Shown: positions 33,257-40,608 of the stretch, piece after piece
Layout of the letters: the number at the start of each line of letters is the position of its first letter
How positions within the stretch are numbered: the first letter of the stretch is position 1
Position numbers and translations under genes: made by a program
The notes under the pieces: generated by a model
What the model was told of the DNA's origin: nothing
Database searches by the model: none
What the model saw: only the letters and a program-made list of their open reading frames with translations
Assembly (NCBI GenBank): GCA_963783695.1
Contig: CAWAOM010000001.1
Span: forward strand, 62,001 to 126,000
DNA length: 64,000 nucleotides
Reading direction: 5' to 3'
Source of the DNA: BM003 sp963783695
Lineage (GTDB): Bacteria; Pseudomonadota; Gammaproteobacteria; Steroidobacterales; BM003

Positions 33257-34333
33257 CTAGTCGCGCAAAATGGAGTTCAGCGCGATCACGCTCCAGGCCG
33301 TGACGAGGTCCTTGTTTCCCTCCCACCATCGCGGCGAATCGGGGTTGAACCATGAGCCGTCCTCTTGTTGCAGGCTGATCAGTTTCCCTGCCAGATCATT
33401 GCGCCAGTTATGTGCCACGCCGTTGCTGTCGACAATCTCGGTTTCGCCATAGACATACATGCACTTGGCGAACACGTTGTAGTAATAGTAAAGGCCCTGG
33501 TTGCCGGCACCCGGATTTTCCTCGAGCGTGTAGTTGGCGCGAATCCAGTCGTAGGCGGCTTTTACCCGCGGGTCGGATTTGTCGGCGCCCGCGAACAACA
33601 GGCTCAGCAGTCCGGCAGACGTCATGCCGCCATAGGAGTTCAGTCCTTCATGCGGGCTGTAACCCGGCATGTACACGAAGCCGCCGTCGTTGCCGGCCCA
33701 TTCCTGGTCGTTGGTTTCACTGTAGTTTTGCGCGCGGCTGACAAACGTCAGTGCCTTGTCCCATACCGGGTCGTCTTCATCGGTGGCAGTTGCTTTCAGT
33801 GCCTCAAGCGCCATGTACTGGTTGGAGAGATCCGGGCGTTCGTCACCGCCGTAGCCAATGCCGCCGTAGTACTTGTGATCGGGCTCGTAGCCATCGGGCT
33901 GGTCGAGTTGCAGTCCCTTGAGAAATTTCTGTCCGTTGTTGATCGTCGTTGCGTAATCGCCATTGTTTATTGCCGCCAGGGCGGTCAGTGACACCGCGGT
34001 GTTGTAGTTTTTCTTTTGCGCGGTCTCGCTGATCGATCCATCGTCGCGGACATTCGCCATGATAAAATTGATCGGTCGCGTGATGAACGCCCCATCGCCT
34101 TCGTTGTAACCACGATGGCTCTCTAGAAACGCCCGAAGCGCGAGCGCGGTGACGCCGACAGACTCCGACCATGAGCCGTCTTCGGCCTGGTGTTGGCGCA
34201 GATAGTGCAGACCGGCATCCGCGGCGCGGCCGGCTTTTTCGCGCAGCGCGGGGTCCATCGTGGACTCGGCCCTGGCGCCGCAGCTCAGGAGTAGGGCCAT
34301 CGCTAACCAGGCCGGAAAAATTCCCTGTCTCAT
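33257..34333 (-). CDS. Secreted alpha/alpha-toroid (prenyltransferase/squalene-cyclase repeat) protein
   Basis: A 358-residue exported protein: signal peptide MRQGIFPAWLAMALLLSCG then ARAE. The mature protein consists of alpha/alpha-toroid repeats with the QW-like signature: GLHYLRQHQAEDGSWSES, TAVSLTALAAINNG, SYGGMTSAGLLSLLFAG, ISLQQEDGSWFNPD. This is the prenyltransferase/squalene-cyclase fold, but no catalytic DxDD or prenyltransferase zinc site is seen, so it is probably a binding or scaffold protein, or acts on an extracytoplasmic glycan or peptide. The ATG at 34333 is preceded by AAGGAG with six bases' spacing. The 38797-40503 product has a similar fold and lies under another sigma-54 promoter, a hint of shared function. 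Confidence 0.82.
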   Translation of the reverse strand: MRQGIFPAWLAMALLLSCGARAESTMDPALREKAGRAADAGLHYLRQHQAEDGSWSESVGVTALALRAFLESHRGYNEGDGAFITRPINFIMANVRDDGSISETAQKKNYNTAVSLTALAAINNGDYATTINNGQKFLKGLQLDQPDGYEPDHKYYGGIGYGGDERPDLSNQYMALEALKATATDEDDPVWDKALTFVSRAQNYSETNDQEWAGNDGGFVYMPGYSPHEGLNSYGGMTSAGLLSLLFAGADKSDPRVKAAYDWIRANYTLEENPGAGNQGLYYYYNVFAKCMYVYGETEIVDSNGVAHNWRNDLAGKLISLQQEDGSWFNPDSPRWWEGNKDLVTAWSVIALNSILRD

Positions 34334-34344
34334 GGAGTGCTCCT

Positions 34345-35058
34345 TCATGACGTTGATGTCGTGGATTCGGCGTTGTTGTTGATTGGTAAAAGCAGGAATG
34401 CCGCGAATGTCGCCGCGACCAGCAGGCTCAGGCCAGCGAACATGCTCAGTGGCCAGTATTCGTATCGCAGACTGCCGAAAGCCGTGTGCTGGTAGAGCCA
34501 GGTATCGAGCAGGTAGTCGTGCCCGGCAGCAACCGCCAGAAACGAGGCCGGGTTGAGATTGACGATCAGGCTCGCGACCCACGGTCTTGCTGCAGCAAGT
34601 TCGGCGGCAGGACCGAGCCATACACAGCTTGTAATGCTGATAGCGAATAACAGCACGAGTCCGGTTCGGGCCTCGCGCCAACCGCGCGTATCCGCCCACT
34701 GGATGGCCAGTGATGCGGCGATCAGAATCAGGATCGCGGCCCCACCCGGGTAGGCAATGCGCGACAAGGGGATGGTGGTGACGACGGTTGTTGCCGCGGC
34801 TATTGCAAGTGGCAGAGTGACGGACCAGGCAATGGTCGCGCTGATCCGCATAACCGCGCCAGCGACGAAAGCCGGGCACAACCAGATTCCGCTCAACAGC
34901 GCGATGGCGGCGACCAGCATGCCCTGCGCGGCAGCCGGGACATTGAATATGGTCAATACCAATACAGCGGCCGATGCGCCCAACAGTGTGCCGGACACAT
35001 TTCCCTGTAACAGGACCGCTCGCGTTGCCCGGCCCTTATGCCCTCTGATCGGTACCAT
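34345..35058 (-). CDS. Polytopic membrane protein, upstream member of the MoxR/VWA operon
   Basis: A 237-residue protein with about six membrane helices (LLGASAAVLVLTIFNV, GMLVAAIALLSGIWLC, IAWSVTLPLAIAAATTVV, AAILILIAASLAIQWA, LVLLFAISITSCVWL and a C-terminal LSMFAGLSLLVAATFAAFLL). NLNPASFLAVAAGHDYLLDT and YQHTAFGSLRYEYWPL in the last loop look conserved and periplasmic. No family named. The ATG at 35058 has AAGGGAG eight to ten bases upstream. An in-frame ATG at 35154 would place the start within the leader, preceding a basic non-membrane stretch, and is less likely. Eleven bases separate it from the toroid gene. Confidence 0.74.
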   Translation of the reverse strand: MVPIRGHKGRATRAVLLQGNVSGTLLGASAAVLVLTIFNVPAAAQGMLVAAIALLSGIWLCPAFVAGAVMRISATIAWSVTLPLAIAAATTVVTTIPLSRIAYPGGAAILILIAASLAIQWADTRGWREARTGLVLLFAISITSCVWLGPAAELAAARPWVASLIVNLNPASFLAVAAGHDYLLDTWLYQHTAFGSLRYEYWPLSMFAGLSLLVAATFAAFLLLPINNNAESTTSTS

Positions 35059-35089
35059 TGTGCCGACTCCCTTGAGGAGACTGTTATTG

Positions 35090-35266
35090 TTATTGGCTAC
35101 AAGTACGATACGGCAGACGCACCTTTGCAGACGCGCCTGCCGCTCGTTTGTCACCCGACAGCACGCTGCCGATTGTTTCGGCCAGCCCGGCCACTGGGGC
35201 TATGTGACCGGGATGGCTGGCGAGCCCGGGCAATTGTGGGGGACCCGGACGCGCCGCGAAGTCCAT
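35090..35266 (-). CDS. Possible 58-residue small protein in the sigma-54 leader
   Basis: An open frame starting at an ATG 13 bases after the predicted sigma-54 transcription start and ending 31 bases before the next gene. The product (starting MDFAARPGPPQLPGL, with VAGLAETIGSVLSGDKR in the middle) has reasonable codon use but no recognised domain. GCGGA lies six bases upstream of the ATG. Its exact fit between promoter and first operon gene makes a leader peptide or small co-expressed protein possible; a chance frame in GC-rich DNA is the alternative. Confidence 0.35.
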   Translation of the reverse strand: MDFAARPGPPQLPGLASHPGHIAPVAGLAETIGSVLSGDKRAAGASAKVRLPYRTCSQ

Positions 35267-35289
35267 GTAGATTCCGCACCCTTCACTCA

Positions 35290-35305
35290 AGCAACGATCA
35301 TGCCA
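35290..35305 (-). promoter_or_regulatory. Sigma-54 promoter of the MoxR/VWA operon
   Basis: On the minus strand the sequence reads TGGCATGATCGTTGCT: both invariant doublets (GG at -24, GC at -12) with exactly ten bases between, TGGCA(C/T)G at -24 and TTGCT at -12, a full match to the sigma-54 consensus. The predicted start is near 35279, giving a leader of about 220 bases before 35058. The gene for a sigma-54 activator ends about 140 bases upstream, at 35447. Confidence 0.85.
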
Positions 35306-35446
35306 GTTCCTGGAAATCGTTTGGATAGGGTTTTTGCGTCGCGGAAACAAGCACTTGCGTGGCCGCACTAAAAAGCCACTGGCGCACTGCGGCTTGATTG
35401 TGAATGGATTTTTGGCAGTTAAGCCGCACGGGTGTGCAGAAATTGC
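35306..35446. other. Interval between the MoxR-operon promoter and the regulator gene
   Basis: These 141 bases separate the regulator's stop from the sigma-54 promoter. The region would hold the enhancer sites for that promoter if they are close. It contains small inverted repeats but no copy of the ATTGT-type motif seen at 38596 and 46124. No gene is supported. Confidence 0.4.
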
Positions 35447-36874
35447 TCAATCGTCGGTTTTGCGGATCTTGCTGCGGAGGGTCGTCCGGTTCAGCCCGAG
35501 AAAGCGTGACGCCGCCACCTGGTTGCCGCCGGTTCTGGCCAGCGCAGCTGCGACGATTTCTTCCTCGACGCAGCGAACGATGTCCTGGTAGCGATTCTCA
35601 TTGTCGGGGATTTCCGCCCCGTCAATGAACGAGGCAAATGCGTGCTCCGCCCAGGCGCTGACCAGTGACCGCAGCTCAGCGCGGGAACCGGCGGTCGAAA
35701 ATGATTCCTGGTGCAGCAACTCGTCGTCGATGTCATGGACGGTGATTGCGTTGCCGCGTGCGACCAGCGCGGCGCGTTTTATCGTGTGCTCGAGTTCGCG
35801 CACGTTGCCCGGCCACGGATATGCCTTCAGCAAAGCGAGCGCGTTATCGTCTATGCCGGAGATGTCTTTGCCCAGTTCCTCGTTGGCGACGCCGAGAAAG
35901 TGCCCTGCCAGAATCGCTACGTCGGTTGTCCGCTCGCGTAGTGGCGGAATCGTCAGCGTTGCAAGATTCAGCCGGTGGTAAAGGTCCTCGCGGAATCGTC
36001 CGGCCTTCATTTCTTCTTCGAGATTGCTGTTGCATGCAGCGATCAGGCGCGCACGAAACGGCCGCGATTCCCCGCTGCCGACTCTTTCGAAACTGCGCTC
36101 CTGCAGAACCCGCAGCAGTTTGCTCTGCAGATGCACTGGCAATTCGGATACTTCATCGAGGAACAGCGTGCCCTGACCCGCCGCCTCGAACCGGCCAACG
36201 CGTTTTTCATGGGCGCTCGTGAAAGCGCCTTTTTCGTGTCCGAATAGCTCGCTTTCGATCAGGCCCTCCGGGATCGCCGCGCAGTTCACGGCAACGAAAG
36301 GCTGGTCTGCGCGTGCGCTATTGTCGTGAATGCCGTGTGCGACCAGTTCCTTGCCAACACCGCTTTCGCCGGTTATCAGCACCGACAGATCGTTCGCGGT
36401 CAGCAGCCCCATCATTTTGTACACTTCCTGCATCGCGGGACTCTGGCCGACCAGCCGTGGCAGGCCATCGCCGGCCGGCAACGCGGCAACGCTGTCACTG
36501 CGGGTTTCGATCAGGCTGTAATGCAGCGCACGGGACAGCAACTCGCGTGCCTGTGCCAGTTCGACCGGTTTTCCGATGTAGTCGAACGCCTCCAGCCGCA
36601 TCGCTTCCAGCGCGGTATCGAGCGTGCCGTGCGCCGTCATCACTATGACCGGAAGCTCCGGGTTCAGCGTCTTTATCTGCCGCAGCGCTTCGAGGTTTTC
36701 GTTGCCCGGCATGCGCACGTCGAGAAACATCGCATCGGGGCTCTCATCGGTTACCAGCGACACCGCTTCGGCCCCGGTCGATGCCGTCAGTGCCGTGTGC
36801 CCCTCATGGGTCAGGAACGCGCTGAACGCATCGCAGATCGATTGTTCGTCGTCGGCAACCAGAACTTTTGCCAT
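35447..36874 (-). CDS. NtrC-family sigma-54 response regulator
   Basis: A 475-residue activator: receiver domain (MAKVLVADDEQSICDAFSAF; phospho-acceptor Asp in AMFLDVRMPG; KPVE), AAA+ domain (GESGVGKE Walker A; GTLFLDEVSELP Walker B; R-finger region RFREDLYHRLNLATLTIPPLRER) and a C-terminal Fis-type helix-turn-helix (NQVAASRFLGLNRTTLRSKI). The sigma-54 contact loop reads GAFTSA rather than GAFTGA, a conservative natural variant. It is not the PrsR-type PEP-CTERM regulator: the receiver lacks that family's N-terminal wording. It follows the kinase gene by six bases, and sigma-54 promoters lie on both sides of the pair. Expected to bind an enhancer and open those promoters when phosphorylated. 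Confidence 0.92.
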   Translation of the reverse strand: MAKVLVADDEQSICDAFSAFLTHEGHTALTASTGAEAVSLVTDESPDAMFLDVRMPGNENLEALRQIKTLNPELPVIVMTAHGTLDTALEAMRLEAFDYIGKPVELAQARELLSRALHYSLIETRSDSVAALPAGDGLPRLVGQSPAMQEVYKMMGLLTANDLSVLITGESGVGKELVAHGIHDNSARADQPFVAVNCAAIPEGLIESELFGHEKGAFTSAHEKRVGRFEAAGQGTLFLDEVSELPVHLQSKLLRVLQERSFERVGSGESRPFRARLIAACNSNLEEEMKAGRFREDLYHRLNLATLTIPPLRERTTDVAILAGHFLGVANEELGKDISGIDDNALALLKAYPWPGNVRELEHTIKRAALVARGNAITVHDIDDELLHQESFSTAGSRAELRSLVSAWAEHAFASFIDGAEIPDNENRYQDIVRCVEEEIVAAALARTGGNQVAASRFLGLNRTTLRSKIRKTDD

Positions 36875-36880
36875 GCCTGT

Positions 36881-38269
36881 CTACTCCGTTGCAGCGGTTT
36901 CGAGCCGCGGGAACCGGATGCGAAATTTTGCGCCTCCGAGCCGCTCGCTGTCCATGACGGTGAGTTGGCCGCCATGTCCTTCGACCACCTGGCGGGCGAC
37001 AACGAGGCCAATTCCAAGACCGAATTTCTTGTCGCTGGCCGGGTTGTCGAATAATGCGTCGCGTTTGTCGGCGGCGATTCCGGGGCCGTCATCCTCAACG
37101 ATCAGCACCGCGGCGCGCGCTTCGCACCGTGTTGTCACGCTGACCTCGCCACCCTTGACGAGTTCGTCGGCAGCATTGACCAACAGGTTCAATAATGCCT
37201 GTTTGACGCGATCTGCATCGAGCGGAAGCGGGGCTTCGCATCCCGGCTCGAAGCGCAACCGGATGTGCAGATGCTGGAACTGCGGTCGCAGCAATTCGAT
37301 GACTGCGGCGACGATATTGTCCAGCACCGCAGGTTGCTTGCGAATCGCAAAGTCACCGCCGAGCGATAGGGTGTTTGCGGTGATCATCTCCAGACGCGCC
37401 GTTTCGTCCAGCACCCGCTGGAGCTTCCCGCGATCAGGTGCGTTGGCCGATTCCTGCATCAGTTGCAGCTGCATCTTGATCGCGGTCAGCGGATTTCTGA
37501 TCTCATGGGCGATTCGCGCCGCCATCTCGCCAAGCGCCTTGTAGCGGTTCCGGCGCATCATTTCCGCCTCGGTGTCATCGATTCGCTGCGCCATACTGGC
37601 CATGATTTCACCGAGCTTCTGCAATTCCTTCGGTCCATCAAGGTGATTGTCGATATTTCGCTCGCCCGACGAGATGCGCTCGGCATAAGTGCCCAGTTCA
37701 CTGATCGGGCGTGAAATGGCCTGGCTCACGCGCCGCCCGAGAAGGTAGAGCATCAGGCCGGCGCCGAGCAGGGTCAGCGCAAACCATGCAGCGGCCTTGC
37801 GCACCGACTGTCTTACATCGTCCAGCGAGGCGATCGCAACGAGACTGATGCCATCGGGCATGGCTCTGCCGGCAACGGCCTTTGCGGTGACCCGCTGACC
37901 AGCGATCGTTTTTGCTGCATGCGGCATGGCCGGGTTTGAGCGAATCAGGCGGAGAGCCTCCGGTTCGTGAACCAGGGTGTCGGCCGAATCCAGGCCAATC
38001 GTACTCGCTATCGTTCGCTCTTCTTTGTCGATGAGGGCGAAATTCAGCCCCGTCACCAGCCCGGCCCGGTTGAGCAGGTCCGGCGTAAGCGGCAGTGTAC
38101 CGCTGGCCAGCACGGATACCGAGTATTCGAGACGGCGGTCGAGTGTATCGATCAGTGTATTGCGCAGGATGGTGACAGCGGCCAGCCAGGCCGATGTCAT
38201 TGCGATAAAAAGTAACAGCATGAAAGGCCGCGAAATGCGTTCACGTAGTGTTGCGACGACTTTACTCAT
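36881..38269 (-). CDS. Membrane sensor histidine kinase partnered with the NtrC-type regulator
   Basis: A 462-residue kinase: membrane helices at about residues 15-38 and 165-185 enclosing a periplasmic sensor domain, HAMP (YLLGRRVSQAISRPISEL), HisKA with the phosphorylated His in MAARIAHEIRNPLTAIKM, and HATPase (QALLNLLVNAADELV, VEDDGPGIAADKRD, KFGLGIGLVVARQVVEGHGG). NtrB/ZraS-like in its HEIRNPL box. The ATG at 38269 is used because the first helix follows; an ATG at 38314 is possible. It is divergent from the dockerin-bearing gene, with a 527-base regulatory interval between them. The signal is unknown, presumably periplasmic or envelope-related. Confidence 0.9.
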   Translation of the reverse strand: MSKVVATLRERISRPFMLLLFIAMTSAWLAAVTILRNTLIDTLDRRLEYSVSVLASGTLPLTPDLLNRAGLVTGLNFALIDKEERTIASTIGLDSADTLVHEPEALRLIRSNPAMPHAAKTIAGQRVTAKAVAGRAMPDGISLVAIASLDDVRQSVRKAAAWFALTLLGAGLMLYLLGRRVSQAISRPISELGTYAERISSGERNIDNHLDGPKELQKLGEIMASMAQRIDDTEAEMMRRNRYKALGEMAARIAHEIRNPLTAIKMQLQLMQESANAPDRGKLQRVLDETARLEMITANTLSLGGDFAIRKQPAVLDNIVAAVIELLRPQFQHLHIRLRFEPGCEAPLPLDADRVKQALLNLLVNAADELVKGGEVSVTTRCEARAAVLIVEDDGPGIAADKRDALFDNPASDKKFGLGIGLVVARQVVEGHGGQLTVMDSERLGGAKFRIRFPRLETAATE

Positions 38270-38595
38270 GGCCGAAAACCCATTTGTGTAAATAAATCCG
38301 ACACTCAATTCCATCTGTGCCGCACTGGAAGATCCAGTTTGCCGAGCATACCGGCGCTTCAGCCTTAATTGTCAATCTGCGGACAAGTCGATGTTTTGTT
38401 TTGTGTTGTTGCAAAGCCGCAATCACTGCCATCTGGTTAATTTCTAGACGAGTTGGTGGTTGCTGTGGCGGAAAAATGTACAGGCCATGCCGAGAGGAAT
38501 TGTAACTTATTGTTTTTATTGAAAACGTCATGATTGGTGTCAATTACCCTTACAGAAGAGCTTTCGGTTCCGGCATTAGAATATTTTGTAAAAAA

Positions 38596-38618
38596 TATTG
38601 TAAAACAGATTGTTATTT
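38596..38618 (+). promoter_or_regulatory. Shared AT-rich motif, candidate activator or IHF site
   Basis: The 23-base segment begins TATTGTAAAACA and ends GTTATTT. It matches 20 of 23 bases of the reverse complement of 46124-46146. It lies 16 bases upstream of the sigma-54 -24 element. It includes an imperfect inverted repeat (TTGTAAAACAG), and a second TTGTAAAA lies at 38586-38593. Candidate binding site for the NtrC-type activator, though close to the promoter for an enhancer; an architectural protein such as IHF is an alternative. Confidence 0.4.
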
Positions 38619-38633
38619 GAGTTGGGCGTCGAT

Positions 38634-38649
38634 TGGCATGTGTTTTGCA
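38634..38649 (+). promoter_or_regulatory. Sigma-54 promoter of the dockerin/cohesin-PEP-CTERM pair
   Basis: TGGCATGTGTTTTGCA matches the sigma-54 consensus at every conserved position, with exact GG-N10-GC spacing (GG 38635-38636, GC 38647-38648). The predicted start is near 38660, with a leader of about 137 bases. The neighbouring two-component genes encode a sigma-54 activator. PEP-CTERM genes in other proteobacteria are known to depend on sigma-54 with a PrsK/PrsR pair, which supports the reading. Confidence 0.88.
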
Positions 38650-38796
38650 TCATTTCTCAATAACCGTGCGCATGAGTTGTTAACGCATGGGGGGCAAACA
38701 AGAACGGTGCGGGTCTGAATCATTAAGAATAACCGGACTCGGCCTGGGTGAACCCCGGGAACGTTTCGCCGCAACGAGAGACCTGAGGAGCAGGAC

Positions 38797-40503
38797 ATGA
38801 ATAAAAAGTGGGGACCGGGACGTCTTTTACTCCCTCTACTACTTGCGCTGGGTGTGGGTAGCGCTCAGGCGCAGGTGACAAATTTCAGCCAGGACGTCAA
38901 TGCATCGATCGATCTCGGGCTGGACTGGCTCGATTCCAGTGGTGCGTTTAATAATCCGTCTTCCGCTGGCGATGCGACGGGCTTGACGACGCTTGCGTTG
39001 CTGGAGAAACGCGCAAGCGCGGATCAGGATGCCGATCCGCAGGGTTATAACAACGCGAGTGCGGCGGACCAGGCACGGATGCGCCGTTCGGTCGCGTACA
39101 TGATTGGTTCAACTGCGAACACGAGTTTTTATGCGTATCGCGACGGCGGTTTCCTGATGGCGATGTCGGTTTACCTGCTTTCGGGCGGACCCGATCGTGG
39201 CGACCACCCGGACCTGCCGGCCGCATTGCCGAACGACGTGATCGGTACGATCAACGATCTGTTCGACCGTATCGCTGCAAACCAGGGAGACGCGGGCGAA
39301 GACCTCGGTTACTGGTGTTACACCAACGGTTTGTGCCCGGACTCTTCAACGACGCAGCTGGTCGTTGCCGGTCTGTCGGCCGTTCGCCGCGTGTACTCAT
39401 CAGACGATTACGGTGATGCGGGGCGACTGGCGCAGCTGAATACGCTCGCCGAGATCTCGCGTGACGCCTATGAAGCAAATGCGACTGACGAATCCGACGT
39501 TTGCGATGGCATCGCCAACAACGACGCTGGTCACGGTTACCAGGGCGGCGATTCTTTCCCGTCTCCAGCGACACACCAGCAGACCGCTTCCGGCACCTGG
39601 ATCCAGCTGGTCGGCGGCTCCAACCTGAACACTGACAGTGTCCAGGATTACCTGAACTGGGCGCGGAACCGTTACCGCTATACCGATATCGCCGGTAATG
39701 ACTGGAGTACCAGTTCCTATTATTACTACCTCTGGTCGTCGTCGAAAGCCTACGAATTCATCGAAGCCTCGGGCATCGAACCGGCCGGCGGCAATATCGG
39801 CATCGAGGACATCGGCAGTCTCGCACCGGGCGCCAATCCGGCCTGCGACGCTCGCCAGGTTCATCTCGACCCGGCCAGTGTGCCGCGCGTGCCGTTGTTC
39901 GGTGGCCAGGGTGGCGGTTATTACGATGATCCCGCTGAACAACCACGTATTTATTTCGATTACGCCTATACGCTGCTCAACTATCAGTCTCCCGCGGGTG
40001 TTTACAACGCCAACGGCGCGCCGGGTCGCTGGAACAGTTTTGCGTCGCAGGCTTACTCGATCCTGGTGCTTTCCCGCTCAACGGGTGGCGGGTGTGTCGA
40101 TTCCGACGGCGACGGCGTCTGCGATGCCGACGACAATTGTCCCACCGAGCCCAACGCAGATCAGTCCGACCGGGACGAGGATGGGGTCGGCGATGTTTGC
40201 GACAACTGCCCGGATGTGTTCAATCCAGATCAGGAGGATTCGAACGGCGATGGCGTTGGCGACGCCTGCTCGGGCGATGACCTGAAATGCGATATGGATG
40301 GCGACGAAGACATAGACCGGGCCGATCTTCGCCTGATCAGTGTGTTGCGCGGTGAGAGCGTGCCGCCTGCCGATCCGGCCGCCGACTTCGATAACGACGG
40401 AACCATAACCGTCAATGACGCCCGCTGGTGTGCGCAGCAGTGCACACGCAAGAACTGCGCGGAAGATGACGTGCAACAAGTCTTCCAGAAGGGCGGTGGG
40501 TAA
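38797..40503 (+). CDS. Secreted alpha/alpha-toroid protein with calcium (TSP3) repeats and C-terminal dockerin-like module
   Basis: A 568-residue exported protein. The signal peptide ends near SAQAQV (about residue 26). Residues 30-425 have alpha/alpha-toroid character (ASIDLGLDWLDSSGA, TGLTTLALLEKR, TTQLVVAGLSAVRRVY, ASQAYSILVLSRS), as in the 33257-34333 protein, without recognised catalytic motifs. Residues 428-495 are thrombospondin-type-3 calcium repeats (DSDGDGVCDADDNCP; DRDEDGVGDVCDNCP). Residues 496-557 carry two EF-like loops, DMDGDEDIDRADL and DFDNDGTITVNDA, separated by a helix: the layout of a type I dockerin. The ribosome site GAGGAG is clear. The next gene encodes a cohesin-like PEP-CTERM protein, so a dockerin-cohesin pairing on the cell surface is suggested. 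Confidence 0.84.
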   Translation: MNKKWGPGRLLLPLLLALGVGSAQAQVTNFSQDVNASIDLGLDWLDSSGAFNNPSSAGDATGLTTLALLEKRASADQDADPQGYNNASAADQARMRRSVAYMIGSTANTSFYAYRDGGFLMAMSVYLLSGGPDRGDHPDLPAALPNDVIGTINDLFDRIAANQGDAGEDLGYWCYTNGLCPDSSTTQLVVAGLSAVRRVYSSDDYGDAGRLAQLNTLAEISRDAYEANATDESDVCDGIANNDAGHGYQGGDSFPSPATHQQTASGTWIQLVGGSNLNTDSVQDYLNWARNRYRYTDIAGNDWSTSSYYYYLWSSSKAYEFIEASGIEPAGGNIGIEDIGSLAPGANPACDARQVHLDPASVPRVPLFGGQGGGYYDDPAEQPRIYFDYAYTLLNYQSPAGVYNANGAPGRWNSFASQAYSILVLSRSTGGGCVDSDGDGVCDADDNCPTEPNADQSDRDEDGVGDVCDNCPDVFNPDQEDSNGDGVGDACSGDDLKCDMDGDEDIDRADLRLISVLRGESVPPADPAADFDNDGTITVNDARWCAQQCTRKNCAEDDVQQVFQKGGG

Positions 40504-40514
40504 TACGTTCGAAA

Positions 40515-40552
40515 CCGGGTGGCCGGTCGGGATTTTCGCGCCGGCCACCCGG
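40515..40552 (+). other. Intercistronic hairpin between dockerin and PEP-CTERM genes
   Basis: A perfect 12-base stem, CCGGGTGGCCGG at 40515-40526 with CCGGCCACCCGG at 40541-40552, around a 14-base loop. No T-run follows, so it is more likely an mRNA-stabilising or processing element than a terminator. An alternative outer pairing (AAACCGG 40512-40518 with CCGGTTT 40560-40566) competes with it. It may set different protein amounts from the two genes. Confidence 0.55.
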
Positions 40553-40608
40553 AACCGAATCCGGTTTGGGAAAAATAAGAAACAGCTCCAGGAAATGAGG
40601 AGACAGAC

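Larger units (their letters stand above)
38270..38796. promoter_or_regulatory. Divergent regulatory region between the kinase gene and the dockerin-protein gene
   Basis: A 527-base interval, AT-rich between about 38480 and 38660. It contains the sigma-54 promoter at 38634-38649, a 23-base motif at 38596-38618 shared with the 46124-46146 region, and a further ATTGT-containing segment at 38500-38521. An open frame at 38687-38800 (37 residues, no ribosome site) ends in an ATGA overlap with the 38797 start. GAGGAGCAGGAC at 38785-38796 is the ribosome site of the 38797 gene. Confidence 0.7.
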
